Position numbers and translations under genes: made by a program
Notes under the pieces: generated by a model
The model's database searches: none
What the model saw: the letters and a program-made list of their open reading frames with translations, nothing else
Told to the model about the DNA's origin: nothing
Shown: in pieces, positions 1 through 8,766 of the stretch
Layout of the letters: each line of letters opens with the position of its first letter
How positions within the stretch are numbered: the first letter of the stretch is position 1
Source: Nocardia sp. NBC_00403
GTDB taxonomy: Bacteria; Actinomycetota; Actinomycetes; Mycobacteriales; Mycobacteriaceae
Reading direction: 5' to 3'
Assembly (NCBI RefSeq): GCF_036046055.1
Contig: NZ_CP107939.1
Span: forward strand, 6,758,001-6,822,000
DNA: 64,000 nucleotides

Positions 1-2
1 CG

Positions 3-188
3 CCGTTCGACGGCGCCCCCGGCGGCACCCTCGACTCCTTCGGCCAGATCGCCACCGCGCTCGGCATCGAGTTGGAAGAGTTCAAGCGCTGGAGCTGCTT
101 CGTACCGTCGGGCAGCGCGGTCGCACTGAAATTCGATCCGACCACCTGGCCCGTCGAGCTCGACAAGGACCGGCGTGAGGTGACATAG
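3..188 (+). CDS. C-terminal end of an unrecognised protein, ending at an in-frame amber codon
   Basis: The gene enters from outside the window. The frame starting at base 3 reads as ordinary high-GC coding sequence (PFDGAPGGTLDSFGQIATAL near the start) and stops at TAG 186-188. The same frame then stays open to a second TAG at 291-293 and the added residues (EQTALTEFCCNDTNSEHSAV onward, 34 in all) also look protein-like. Either the protein ends at the first TAG with fortuitous open frame behind it, or the TAG is a recent nonsense mutation of a CAG-like codon. I do not recognise the family, so no function is proposed. Confidence 0.5.
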   Translation, partial: PFDGAPGGTLDSFGQIATALGIELEEFKRWSCFVPSGSAVALKFDPTTWPVELDKDRREVT

Positions 189-350
189 GAACAGACCGCT
201 CTCACCGAGTTCTGTTGCAACGACACCAATTCGGAGCACTCCGCGGTAACGCCGGTACTCACGGAATGGATTCTGCGCAAGATCGCCAAGTAGCGATTCG
301 GACGGGCCCGCGGCCGACATCTCGACCGCGGGCACGCCCAAGGGTCGTTC

Positions 351-1841
351 TTAGGCGGACTTGCCGTAGGTGTAGTCGTCGAGCGGAAAGCTGACTGCCT
401 CACGGTGGGCGTTGATGGTGCTGGTCGGGCGCAGTAGCGCGGCCTCGCCGTGCTGGTTGAAGTAGTAGCTGCGCGCGGTCGAGCAATCGCCGCCGTAGAA
501 CACCGAGGAGCCGAGCTTGTCTGTCACTCGATTCAGGAAGTGTGCGTTGGCCTGCTCGGTCACCTCGAAGGTTGTCTCACCACGACGGAAGGTCTCCTTC
601 AGCAGCCTGCCCATGTGCTTCATCTGAGCCTCGATGGTGGTGAAGTACGACAGGCCGCTGTAGGAGTACGGGCTGTTGAGGCTGATGAAGTTCGGGAACT
701 TGGGCACGGTGATGCCCTCGTAGGCCTGGAAACGGTTGTCACGCCAGAACTTTCCGAGGTCGACGCCATCGCGGCCGATGATCTCGATGGCCGGGAAGTT
801 CACATCCCACAGATTGAAGCCGGTGGCAAGGATCAGGGTGTCGATCTCGGTCTTGCGCCCGTCGGCGGTCACGATGCCGTCGGCCTCGACGTGGTCGATC
901 GAGTTGGTCTCGAGGCGCACGTTCGGCCGGTTGAACGTTTTGAAGTACAGGTTGGAGAAAGTCGGGCGCTTGCAGCCGAAGTCGTAGTGCGGTGTCAGCT
1001 TCTTGCGCGTTTCCTTGTCGCGCACCTGCGCACGCAGGTGCGCCTTAGCGAGCAGGCCCGCGGCCTTGTTCAGTGGCTTGGCCTGCTTGAAATGCAGCAC
1101 ACCGACTACCATCAGCGCCTCGAGCATGCCGGTGTTCACCAGCCGGGCCGCCTTCTGAGTGGCGGGTACTCGGGCGAACAGCTTCTGCACCGGGCCGGGG
1201 ATCGCGGTGTCGACCTTCGGCACCACCCAGATCGGGGTGCGCTGGAAAACGGTGAGCTCCGCGACCTTCTCGGCCGCCTCCGGCACCAGCTGCACGGCGG
1301 TCGCGCCGGTGCCGATGATCGCGGCCTTGCGACCGGCGAGGTCGAAGTCGTCCTCCCACGCGGTGGTGTGGATGATCTTGCCCGCGAAGGAGTCGATGCC
1401 GGGGAACGGCGGGGTGTAGGGCTGGGATAGGAACCCGGTGGCAGTGAGAAGGTAACGGCCGGTGATGGTTTCACCACCCGCGACGGACACCACCCAGTAC
1501 TGGTGCTCCTCGTCCCAGCGTGCGCCGTCGACGACGGTGCCGAAACGCATCCGGCGGCGCAGGCCGTACTTGTCGGCGACGAACTCGGCGTACTTCTTGA
1601 GCTCCTGGCCGGGCGCGAACAGGCGCGTCCAGTAGGGATTGGGCTCGAACGAGTACGAGTAGGTCACCGAGGCGATGTCGACCGCGAGACCCGGATAGTG
1701 ATTGACGTGCCAGGTGCCGCCGAGGTCGTCTTCGCGTTCCAGGATGACGAAATTGCTCAGACCGAGCCGGTCGAGCTCGATGCTCGCACCCATTCCGCCG
1801 AAACCTGCACCGACAACGACCGCATCGAACTGAGGCGCCAC
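351..1841 (-). CDS. Flavin-containing monooxygenase, Baeyer-Villiger type
   Basis: This 496-residue protein is probably an FAD- and NADPH-dependent monooxygenase that inserts oxygen next to a carbonyl or hydroxylates a small lipophilic substrate. The N-terminal Rossmann motif GAGFGGMG binds FAD, the segment FAGKIIHTTAWED matches the Baeyer-Villiger fingerprint FxGxxxHxxxW (with E instead of the usual final P/D), and GTGATA is the second nucleotide-binding motif; ATGFN near the C-terminus is also typical. The start is a GTG preceded by a perfect AGGAGG six bases upstream; a start 16 codons further up would lie inside the operator region. It diverges from a TetR-family gene, the usual arrangement for a substrate-induced monooxygenase. 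The substrate cannot be read from sequence. Confidence 0.88.
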   Translation of the reverse strand: MAPQFDAVVVGAGFGGMGASIELDRLGLSNFVILEREDDLGGTWHVNHYPGLAVDIASVTYSYSFEPNPYWTRLFAPGQELKKYAEFVADKYGLRRRMRFGTVVDGARWDEEHQYWVVSVAGGETITGRYLLTATGFLSQPYTPPFPGIDSFAGKIIHTTAWEDDFDLAGRKAAIIGTGATAVQLVPEAAEKVAELTVFQRTPIWVVPKVDTAIPGPVQKLFARVPATQKAARLVNTGMLEALMVVGVLHFKQAKPLNKAAGLLAKAHLRAQVRDKETRKKLTPHYDFGCKRPTFSNLYFKTFNRPNVRLETNSIDHVEADGIVTADGRKTEIDTLILATGFNLWDVNFPAIEIIGRDGVDLGKFWRDNRFQAYEGITVPKFPNFISLNSPYSYSGLSYFTTIEAQMKHMGRLLKETFRRGETTFEVTEQANAHFLNRVTDKLGSSVFYGGDCSTARSYYFNQHGEAALLRPTSTINAHREAVSFPLDDYTYGKSA

Positions 1842-1864
1842 GTCGAACCTCCTGCTGAGTGAAC

Positions 1865-1915
1865 CATTCCCGCAGGGAATGTGAATCAATCCTCACGGAA
1901 TGACACATCATTCCG
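1865..1915. promoter_or_regulatory. Two palindromic operators between the monooxygenase and TetR genes
   Basis: Two inverted repeats share the same arms: CATTCC-CGCAG-GGAATG at 1865-1881 and CGGAATGACACATCATTCCG at 1896-1915. They fill the gap between the divergent genes and are the expected binding sites of the adjacent TetR protein. The second one covers an ATG (1900) that could otherwise be taken as the regulator's start. Confidence 0.8.
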
Positions 1916-1941
1916 TTTGTGAACACAGTATCATCGTGAGG

Positions 1942-2565
1942 GTGACGAAGCCATCCACGCGTGCTGAGCGACGCAAAGCCGAACTGCGCCAGGACATCAT
2001 CGACACTGCCTTCGTCTGTTTCGCGGAGAAGGGCTATCACGGCACCGGAATCGCGGACATCGCCGGCGTCCTCGGCATCGGGCACGGCACCTTCTACCGC
2101 TACTTCAGCAATAAGCGCGACATCATCGATCACGTCATCGACGACCTCGCCGGGCGCATCGTGGCGGCCCTCGGCACCGAGAACGCCCCGGACGCCGCGA
2201 CCTCGCTCGACGACTACCGCGCTCAACTCGATCGCATCGGCGTAGCACTCCACCACATCCTCGTCGAGGACCGCAGGGTGGCCCAGCTGCTGCTCTTCCA
2301 CGCGACCGGCATCGACGACGAACTCACCGCCCGGCTCTACGGCCTGCTCGACATGGCCGACGCATTGACCGCCGGCTACCTCTCGCACGGCGTCGAACTC
2401 GGGTACCTGCGGGCCGATCTGGACACCACCAACACCGCAAAGGCCGTCACCGGCATGCTCATCGCAGGCATCGTGCACGGATTGCGCAGCCCCGACCCCG
2501 CTGCCGTCGACGGGCTCAACGAGGCGATCCGCAGACTACTCATCGATGGTGTCCGCAAAGACTGA
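1942..2565 (+). CDS. TetR/AcrR family transcriptional regulator
   Basis: About 207 residues with the N-terminal TetR DNA-binding helix-turn-helix (CFAEKGYHGTGIADIAGVLG, then GHGTFYRYFSNKRD) and an all-helical ligand domain. It probably represses the divergent monooxygenase and itself through the two GGAATG palindromes. The start is uncertain: ATG 1900 lies within an operator, while GTG 1936 and GTG 1942 lie just behind it. A TATCAT sequence at 1929-1934 would place transcription start near 1942, so a leaderless GTG start is my preferred reading (inference). Confidence 0.88.
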   Translation: MTKPSTRAERRKAELRQDIIDTAFVCFAEKGYHGTGIADIAGVLGIGHGTFYRYFSNKRDIIDHVIDDLAGRIVAALGTENAPDAATSLDDYRAQLDRIGVALHHILVEDRRVAQLLLFHATGIDDELTARLYGLLDMADALTAGYLSHGVELGYLRADLDTTNTAKAVTGMLIAGIVHGLRSPDPAAVDGLNEAIRRLLIDGVRKD

Positions 2566-2786
2566 TCGCGGTCGCCACACTGTAGATGCGGTGTGGCGCA
2601 AAGACACTCGGCCGCCATCGGTCATCCGCAGGCAGCTGGCCGAATTTCACTGGATACGAGCACGATTTCGGAGGCTAGGGTGAACACTGATCGACGGTGT
2701 CCATATGGGGGTCGCACGTGTTCGCAAGAGACCGCGGAGTACGAAGAAGTGGTATTCGACCAGAGCAGGGCAATGACCCTGACAGA

Positions 2787-3362
2787 ATGTCGCGCGTGAC
2801 CCCCGAGGACGTGAGCCGGACCCATTTCCCCATGCCACCGGTCGGACACCGCGGCTATCACGCCGATGAGGTCGACGCCTTCCTGGAGCTCGTCGCCGCT
2901 ACGCTCGACGGACGCGGCACCCTCACCGCCGACGACATCCGGCACGTGGCCTTCGACGCACCCCGGTTCGGCGGGCGCGGCTACCAAGCCGACGAGGTCG
3001 ACGAATTCCTCGATCAGATTCGGATAGAGCTGGAATTCCGGCAGCTCGGCACCCGGCCGGTACCCGCGTCCGGCAACGGCTCCGGGCCACTGCTGACACC
3101 CGACGACATCCACCGGGTGCGATTCACCCAGGCGCCCATCGGTCGCCGCGGCTACGACACCGACGAGGTCGACGCGTTCCTCGACCTCGTCGCCGCGACC
3201 CTCGCCCACGGCGGACCCAGCGGCCTCACCGTCACCGATGTGCGTGCGGTGCGGTTCACCGAGGCCAGGCTCAGCACCCGCGGGTACGAGCACGGCGAGG
3301 TGGACGCATTCCTCGACCTCGTCGTCACCGCACTCGAGCACGCGGCACACCACCACCGCTGA
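2787..3362 (+). CDS. Protein of four tandem DivIVA-type N-terminal hairpins
   Basis: The 191-residue protein consists almost entirely of four copies of the short motif that begins Wag31/DivIVA (a proline-rich lead, xRGY, DEVDAFL and a helix). The repeats start at [33 protein letters not shown] and [11 protein letters not shown]; the conserved cores are [48 protein letters not shown] and [16 protein letters not shown]. In DivIVA this hairpin binds curved membrane; the long C-terminal coiled coil of DivIVA is absent here. The start was set at the ATG just before the first repeat; GTG 2796 is an alternative. It may act at the poles or septum as a multivalent membrane or protein adaptor (inference). 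Confidence 0.82.
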   Translation: MSRVTPEDVSRTHFPMPPVGHRGYHADEVDAFLELVAATLDGRGTLTADDIRHVAFDAPRFGGRGYQADEVDEFLDQIRIELEFRQLGTRPVPASGNGSGPLLTPDDIHRVRFTQAPIGRRGYDTDEVDAFLDLVAATLAHGGPSGLTVTDVRAVRFTEARLSTRGYEHGEVDAFLDLVVTALEHAAHHHR

Positions 3363-3413
3363 ACATTTACCCGCCGCGCCGGGTCGTGGGGCGTATGACG
3401 CTGCGCCACAAGG

Positions 3414-4508
3414 TCAGTCGACGGCATCCGAGGTAGGTTGTGGTTCGCGGCCGCGGACTTCGATCGAGCCGAAGACCAGGTCCGGTGGCGGGACCAGACC
3501 CAAGTGCTCCCATGCCGCGGCAGTGGCGACACGGCCTCGCGGCGTGCGGGCGACCATGCCCGCGCGGACGAGAAACGGCTCGCAGACCTCCTCGACGGTG
3601 GCCGCTTCCTCCCCTACCGCGACGGCCAGCGTCGACACACCGACCGGACCACCGCCGAAGCTGCGGACCAACGCGGCGAGCACCGCGCGGTCCAGGCGAT
3701 CGAGGCCGAGCACGTCGACGTCGTAGACCTCGAGTGCCGCCTGCGCGATCGGCAGGGTGATCAGACCGTCGGCGCGCACCTCGGCGTAGTCGCGGACGCG
3801 GCGCAACAGCCGATTCGCGATGCGGGGCGTACCGCGCGAACGGCCAGCGATTTCGGCGGCCGCTTCGGGTTCGATGGTGACGCCGAGGATGTGCGCCGAG
3901 CGCAGCAGAATGCGCAGCAGCTCGCCGGGCTCGTAGAAGTCCATGTGGCCGGTGAAGCCGAAGCGGTCACGCAGCGGGCCGGTGAGTGCACCCGACCGGG
4001 TGGTGGCGCCGACCAAGGTGAAGGGGGCGATATCGAGTGGGATCGAGGTCGCGCCGGGGCCCTTGCCGACCACCACGTCGACACGGAAATCCTCCATGGC
4101 CAGGTACAGCATTTCCTCGGCGGGCCGCGCGATGCGGTGGATCTCGTCGATGAACAGCACATCGCCTTCGACCAGGTTGCTGAGCATGGCGGCGAGGTCG
4201 CCCGCCCGTTCCAGCGCGGGGCCGGAAGTGATGCGCAGTGCGGTACCCAGTTCGCCCGCGATGATCATCGCCATGCTGGTCTTGCCGAGGCCGGGCGGAC
4301 CGGACAGCAGCACGTGATCGGGGGTGCCGCCGCGCTGTTTGGCGCCGCGCAGCACCAGCGCGAGCTGTTCACGCACGCGCGGCTGGCCGATGAAATCGTC
4401 GAGCGACTTCGGGCGCAGGCTGGCCTCGATCTCACCGTCGGACCTGAGATAGCTTGCGGTGACCTGGGATTCGTCATCCATATGGGATTCGACGTCGTCG
4501 TAGTCCAT
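3414..4508 (-). CDS. ruvB: Holliday junction branch-migration ATPase RuvB
   Basis: RuvB is the AAA+ motor that pumps DNA through RuvA-bound Holliday junctions during recombinational repair. The 364-residue protein has Walker A GPPGLGKT at residues 70-77, Walker B LFIDEIHR around 118-125, the sensor region ATTRSGAL, and the C-terminal winged-helix domain. The N-terminal extension of about 25 acidic residues is typical of actinobacterial RuvB. It is the last gene of ruvC-ruvA-ruvB, six bases behind the ruvA stop, and is presumably induced from the SOS box ahead of ruvC. Confidence 0.98.
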   Translation of the reverse strand: MDYDDVESHMDDESQVTASYLRSDGEIEASLRPKSLDDFIGQPRVREQLALVLRGAKQRGGTPDHVLLSGPPGLGKTSMAMIIAGELGTALRITSGPALERAGDLAAMLSNLVEGDVLFIDEIHRIARPAEEMLYLAMEDFRVDVVVGKGPGATSIPLDIAPFTLVGATTRSGALTGPLRDRFGFTGHMDFYEPGELLRILLRSAHILGVTIEPEAAAEIAGRSRGTPRIANRLLRRVRDYAEVRADGLITLPIAQAALEVYDVDVLGLDRLDRAVLAALVRSFGGGPVGVSTLAVAVGEEAATVEEVCEPFLVRAGMVARTPRGRVATAAAWEHLGLVPPPDLVFGSIEVRGREPQPTSDAVD

Positions 4509-4514
4509 GCCCCG

Positions 4515-5120
4515 CTACCGGTTCTTGCCGAGCGAGGCGAGGGCCGCGCGCAGCGCGAGGGCGGTGTCGGCGGCGGGCTGTTCGGCCAGCACCGCGTCGA
4601 CCGCCTGCTCGGCCTGCTTGAGTGGGAAGCCGAGCCCGGTCAGCGCCTCGACAACCTGCTCACGTACCGGTGTGAGCACCGGCGTCGGGGTAGCCCCGGG
4701 CGGACCCGCCTGCACCGGAACGAGATTCACCTTGTCGCGCAATTCGACGACCATGCGTTCGGCGCCGCGTTTGCCGATGCCGGGAACGCGGGTCAGTGCG
4801 GCGACATTGCTCTCCGCGAGCGCCTTGCGCAGCGCCTCCGGTTCGAGTACGGCCAGCACCGCCATGGCAAGCCGGGGGCCGACTCCGGACACCGTCTGCA
4901 AGAGCCCGAACAGGTCACGGGATTCGGTATCGGCGAAACCGAACAGCGTCATCGAGTCCTCGCGCACGATCATCGCGGTGTACAGCCGGGATTCCTCGCC
5001 ACGAGCCAGCGTGGACAACGTCGCCGGGGTGACGTTGAGCCGGTAGCCGACGCCCGCCGCCTCGATCACCACATGGTCGAGGGCAATCTCCAGCACCTCA
5101 CCGCGTACCGACGCGATCAC
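4515..5120 (-). CDS. ruvA: Holliday junction DNA-binding subunit RuvA
   Basis: RuvA (201 residues) forms the tetramer that holds the four-way junction open and recruits RuvB. It starts with the OB-fold ([20 protein letters not shown]), has the two helix-hairpin-helix motifs ([13 protein letters not shown] and [16 protein letters not shown]) around residues 75-130, and ends with the small RuvB-binding domain rich in A and L. Its ATG overlaps the ruvC stop by four bases (ATGA), so the two are translationally coupled. Confidence 0.98.
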   Translation of the reverse strand: MIASVRGEVLEIALDHVVIEAAGVGYRLNVTPATLSTLARGEESRLYTAMIVREDSMTLFGFADTESRDLFGLLQTVSGVGPRLAMAVLAVLEPEALRKALAESNVAALTRVPGIGKRGAERMVVELRDKVNLVPVQAGPPGATPTPVLTPVREQVVEALTGLGFPLKQAEQAVDAVLAEQPAADTALALRAALASLGKNR

Positions 5121-5686
5121 CTGCGTACCGCCTTCCGTTGTTCAGCAAGCTTTTCCGCGTACCGCCGCTGCACCTGTGCCGCCTGCGCCTCGGCCTTGGC
5201 CATCCGATCCAGCAGCGGCGCGCGCCAGCAGTGGCAGATCGCCAAGGCCAGCGCATCGGCCGCGTCCGCGGGTTTCGGCGCAACCTGGAGGCCGAGAATA
5301 CGCGTCACCATCGCCGTCACCTGAGCCTTGTCCGCCGTGCCGTTGCCGGTGACGGCGGCCTTCACCTCACTGGGCGTATGGAAGGCCACGGGTATCCCCC
5401 TGCGGGCCGCCGCAAGCGCGATCACACCGCCCGCCTGTGCGGTGCCCATTGCAGTACGCACATTGTGCTGCGCGAACACCCGCTCGATCGCCACCGCCTC
5501 GGGTTTGTGGGTGTCCATCCAGAGTTCGGCCGCATCCGCGACGCCGAGCAGGCGGTGTGCCAAATCCAGGTCCGGCGGCGTCCGCACCACATCGACGGCC
5601 AGTGCGGTCACCTTCCGACCGAGCCCGCCCTCCACGATGCTGAGGCCGCACCGGGTGAGCCCCGGATCGACACCCATCACCCGCAC
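5117..5686 (-). CDS. ruvC: Holliday junction resolvase RuvC
   Basis: RuvC (189 residues) cuts Holliday junctions symmetrically. The four acidic metal ligands of the RNase H-like fold are all visible: D7 ([11 protein letters not shown]), E68 (VAIERVF), D141 and D144 ([12 protein letters not shown]). It is the first gene of the ruvCAB operon. A near-perfect actinobacterial LexA box lies about 20 bases upstream of the ATG, so DNA damage induction is expected. Confidence 0.98.
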   Translation of the reverse strand: MRVMGVDPGLTRCGLSIVEGGLGRKVTALAVDVVRTPPDLDLAHRLLGVADAAELWMDTHKPEAVAIERVFAQHNVRTAMGTAQAGGVIALAAARRGIPVAFHTPSEVKAAVTGNGTADKAQVTAMVTRILGLQVAPKPADAADALALAICHCWRAPLLDRMAKAEAQAAQVQRRYAEKLAEQRKAVRR

Positions 5687-5706
5687 GAAACACCCCTTCG
5701 ACAGAC

Positions 5707-5722
5707 ACGAACAGTTGTTCGA
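5707..5722 (-). promoter_or_regulatory. SOS box (LexA site) upstream of ruvC
   Basis: ACGAACAGTTGTTCGA matches the mycobacterial-type LexA consensus TCGAAC-N4-GTTCGA in all but the first base. It sits immediately upstream of ruvC and should give SOS control of ruvCAB. Confidence 0.88.
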
Positions 5723-5788
5723 AGTCTAGAGGACATCGCACGCTGCCTGCGACAGCGACACGGGTGCAGGGAAATCGGGAGAAGCGAG

Positions 5789-6235
5789 TCAGGGCGCCAC
5801 CGGCGCGAGGCCGAGCAGCGCCGGTTCGGTGGCACGCGAGGCCCATTCGTGCGCGGGGTTCGCCACCAGGCGACGCGCCTGGAGGTCGAGCAGTCCGCTG
5901 ACGAAGGTGATGGTCGCCGACAATGCACCGTCGGATCGGGTGAAAGTGTGCTCGACGCGGTAGGTCTTGCCAGCGCCCCAAACCCACGAGCACGACACGT
6001 CCACCGAATCGCCCGCACGCAGTTCGCGGTGGTACTTGATCACCGTCTCGAGGTTGACCGGGCCGAGGCCCGAGCTCAGCAGGTCTTCGACGGATATCCC
6101 GGCCGCCTGCACGCAGGCGAACCGCGCGTGGTCGGCGAACTGCTGGTAGGCGGAGCCGGTGACATGCTGCTGGAGGTCCAGATCGGACACGCGGACGTCG
6201 ATCCGAACCCGAAACGGTTCGTGGGTAATCGTCAC
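5789..6235 (-). CDS. Hot-dog acyl-CoA thioesterase (4HBT family)
   Basis: A 148-residue single-domain protein with the YbgC/4HBT pattern: RVSDLDLQQHVTGSAYQQFA corresponds to the active-site Asp and the start of the long helix, followed by the strands of the hot-dog fold. It probably hydrolyses acyl-CoA thioesters in the cytoplasm. The start is taken as the GTG giving VTITHEPFRV; longer upstream reading is Arg-rich and looks non-coding. It lies close to ruvC but about 100 bases away, so it need not share that operon. Confidence 0.82.
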   Translation of the reverse strand: MTITHEPFRVRIDVRVSDLDLQQHVTGSAYQQFADHARFACVQAAGISVEDLLSSGLGPVNLETVIKYHRELRAGDSVDVSCSWVWGAGKTYRVEHTFTRSDGALSATITFVSGLLDLQARRLVANPAHEWASRATEPALLGLAPVAP

Positions 6236-6306
6236 GGCACCACCATGGCAGAGGCCACCGACACGTTTCGGCCGCCAGACCGCACTCGGCCGGTCCGATG
6301 GCCGAG

Positions 6307-6822
6307 CTACCGCGCCGCGACCTGTGCGGCGAACGCCGCGTACGCACGCTCGTCGAACAGGACGAACCACACCTCGCGCACAGCGGTGACCGCCGCGGAC
6401 ACGGTCTCGACGGCGATCCGGGCGCCGTCGGACAGCGGCCAACCGAAGATACCGGTGGAGATGGCCGGGAACGCGACCGTGCCCGCACCCAATTCATCGG
6501 CCACCCGCAACGATTCGCGATAGCAGGAGGCCAGCAGATCCGAGCGGTCCTCGGTCGCCGACCACACCGGACCGACCGTGTGGATCACCCAGCGCGCCGG
6601 CAGTCGACCTGCCGTCGTCGCCACCGCCTGCCCAGTGCGCAGGCCCTTGCCGTAGTGCGACGCGCGCAGCTTGCGACACGCATCGAGAATCTCGGACCCG
6701 CCCTTGCGGTGGATCGCGCCGTCGACTCCGCCACCGCCGAGCAACGACGAATTCGCGGCGTTGACCACGGCGTCCACCGTTTGCTCGGTGATGTCTCCCC
6801 GCACGAGTTGCAACGTGACCAT
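6307..6822 (-). CDS. Macro-domain ADP-ribose/O-acetyl-ADP-ribose hydrolase
   Basis: The whole 171-residue protein is one macro domain. It has VVNAANSSLLGGGGVDGAIH, the ADP-ribose-binding Asn and Gly-rich loop of the MacroD/YmdB class, and AISTGIFGWP, the second phosphate-binding loop. Members of this class remove O-acetyl-ADP-ribose or mono-ADP-ribose. The start is set at the ATG giving MVTLQLVRGDIT, the usual beginning of the family; an ATG nine codons upstream is possible. It is close in type to, but not very similar to, the macro-like protein at 32.7 kb. Confidence 0.93.
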   Translation of the reverse strand: MVTLQLVRGDITEQTVDAVVNAANSSLLGGGGVDGAIHRKGGSEILDACRKLRASHYGKGLRTGQAVATTAGRLPARWVIHTVGPVWSATEDRSDLLASCYRESLRVADELGAGTVAFPAISTGIFGWPLSDGARIAVETVSAAVTAVREVWFVLFDERAYAAFAAQVAAR

Positions 6823-6912
6823 GACCGAATTCTGCCATCGCAGCGGCACGCCGACGGTCGGCGTTTCCTGGAATCGTCTGATTCGGTCTGGCTATGCCCC
6901 TACGATCCGAAG

Positions 6913-7119
6913 ATGAGCAACTCTGTTAAGGCAGTCCTCGAGGGCGGGCCGGAGGACTTGCCGGCCCGCATCGTTCCCATCACACCACCGGGGATCGAGC
7001 TCAAGGTCGCGTTCAAGGGCGGCTACGAGCATTTCAAGGTCACCGCCAGGCATAAAGACACATCCGAGGGCAGCCTGCCCGTCTACGAGTGGACGGTGCG
7101 CACCGAGATCGCGCAGTGA
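6913..7119 (+). CDS. Small DUF5988-like protein
   Basis: A 68-residue protein beginning MSNSVKAVLEGGPEDLPARI and containing KVAFKGGYEHFKVTARHKD and YEWTVRTEIAQ. The pattern LEGGP, a central GGYEHF and a C-terminal W-T-xRTxIA is what I know as the DUF5988 family of streptomycetes and nocardiae, often encoded near regulators or specialised-metabolite genes. Its function is unknown. It stands alone, divergent from the macro-domain gene. Confidence 0.75.
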   Translation: MSNSVKAVLEGGPEDLPARIVPITPPGIELKVAFKGGYEHFKVTARHKDTSEGSLPVYEWTVRTEIAQ

Positions 7120-7192
7120 GCCCCGCGCGGTCACAGTGTCACCGGAGCGGATTCACAGCTTGTCTCGAGCAATGACCTCGACAATGCTGTAG

Positions 7193-8647
7193 GTGCCCGT
7201 CCTTCGAGCTCCCCTCGCCGCGCCGGCCAACCCTGTGCCGCCACCGCCGCAACTTCCATCTGCGGATCTGAACCCCGACTACCAGAACACCTTTCATCAC
7301 GGACTATCGGTGTTGCACGGTTGGCTGCCATCGACCATCGAGTTGGTGGCAGTCGCCGTGCTCATCGCGGCCGTCGGATGGCGTACGCGCCGTTGGCGTC
7401 TCGTCGGCGTACCCGTGTGCGTGGCGTCGGGTATCGCAGGCGCGGTCGCCGCAAGAGCCTATGTCAACGACCAGGGGCTGGCGTCGGATCCGGCCCCGCT
7501 GCTGCTGTGGGTGTGTGTCGGCGCGACCGGCGCGGCGATCGCCGTGGCGGTGCTCGGCTGGCGTAGCGCACGATGGTGGCGACGTGGGATGTCGATTCTC
7601 GCGATTCCGCTGGCACTGCTGAGCACGGGCATCGTGCTCGATCAATGGGTCGGCTACTACCCGACCGTGCAATCCGCGTGGAGCGCGCTCACCGCCGGCC
7701 CGCTGCCACAGCAGACCGATCTCGACGCGCTGCCCGCGCTGCGCGGCACCAACCTCAGCAGCGGCAAGATCGTGCCGGTCCGGATCCCCGACGCGGGCAG
7801 TGGTTTTCCGCATCGCACCGAATACGTGTATCTGCCGCCCGCCTGGTTCGCCGGGCCGACTCCACCCGCGCTGCCCGTGGTGATGATGATCGGCGGCGAA
7901 TTCAACACCCCCGCCGACTGGGTTCGCAGCGGCCAGATCATGCCCGCCGTCGACAAGTTCACCGCGGCCAACAGTGGCCGCGCGCCGATCCTCGTCTTCG
8001 TCGATTCCAGCGGCAGTTTCAACAACGACACCGAGTGCGTGAACGGCCCGCGCGGCGATGCGGCCGATCACCTCACCCATGCTGTGCCCGGCTATGTCGA
8101 GTCCAGATTCGGCGCATCGGCGGATCCAGCGCAATGGGCGGTGGTCGGCTGGTCAATGGGCGGCACCTGCGCGGTCGATCTGGCTGTGATGCATCCGGAG
8201 CTCATGCGCACCTTCGTCGATATCGCGGGCGACATCGGTCCGGCCTCGGGCACCAGGGAGCAGACCATCGCCCGCCTCTTCGGCGGCGATGCCGACCAAT
8301 GGGCGGCCTTCGACCCGCTGACCGTGATGGCCGAACACGGCCCGTATACCGGCACCGCCGGACTCTTCGACGATCTGACCCCGCCGCCGCACGCCAGGAC
8401 GGGTGGACATCCCCGGCCACCCGCCGACGACTCTTCGGCCGGCCTGGGCGGCCACGACGGTGTGCCCGACACCGGCGAGGTCGGCGCGGCCGAGCAGCTG
8501 TGCAAGCAGGGCCGCGAGGTCGGCATCGACTGCACGATCCACACCACTCAGGGCGGGCACACCTGGCAATTCGCCTCGGCGGCCTTCACCGCATCGTTCC
8601 CGTGGATCGTCGCCCGCGTCGGTCTTCCGGTACCCGATGCCCTGTGA
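7193..8647 (+). CDS. Membrane-anchored alpha/beta hydrolase of the esterase D/antigen 85-like group
   Basis: The 484-residue protein begins with a Pro-rich stretch, then four predicted membrane helices within residues 44-150 (for example TIELVAVAVLIAAVGW, ILAIPLALLSTGIVLDQWVG), followed by an extracytoplasmic hydrolase domain. The nucleophile elbow is GWSMGGTCA (GxSxG) and the probable catalytic His is in TTQGGHTWQF. The arrangement matches actinobacterial esterase-family proteins related to mycolyltransferases but with a membrane anchor, so it may act on envelope lipids (inference). The start is a GTG at the beginning of the open frame; no strong ribosome site is visible. Confidence 0.82.
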   Translation: MPVLRAPLAAPANPVPPPPQLPSADLNPDYQNTFHHGLSVLHGWLPSTIELVAVAVLIAAVGWRTRRWRLVGVPVCVASGIAGAVAARAYVNDQGLASDPAPLLLWVCVGATGAAIAVAVLGWRSARWWRRGMSILAIPLALLSTGIVLDQWVGYYPTVQSAWSALTAGPLPQQTDLDALPALRGTNLSSGKIVPVRIPDAGSGFPHRTEYVYLPPAWFAGPTPPALPVVMMIGGEFNTPADWVRSGQIMPAVDKFTAANSGRAPILVFVDSSGSFNNDTECVNGPRGDAADHLTHAVPGYVESRFGASADPAQWAVVGWSMGGTCAVDLAVMHPELMRTFVDIAGDIGPASGTREQTIARLFGGDADQWAAFDPLTVMAEHGPYTGTAGLFDDLTPPPHARTGGHPRPPADDSSAGLGGHDGVPDTGEVGAAEQLCKQGREVGIDCTIHTTQGGHTWQFASAAFTASFPWIVARVGLPVPDAL

Positions 8648-8766
8648 ACTATCGGATCACCCCATAAGCGCGCACCACCCCTACCCCTGAGTGCTCGAGG
8701 TCGGTCGCGGCGCATGGTCGGGGCACCTGAGCGGCATCCGAGGGAGATGCGGTTGCGGGTCGATTG

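Noticed and set aside
3438..5324. Long plus-strand open frame opposite ruvB, ruvA and ruvC
   Set aside because: It is antisense to three certain genes; high GC at third codon positions produces such frames and the translation (many Gln, His, Arg) resembles no protein.
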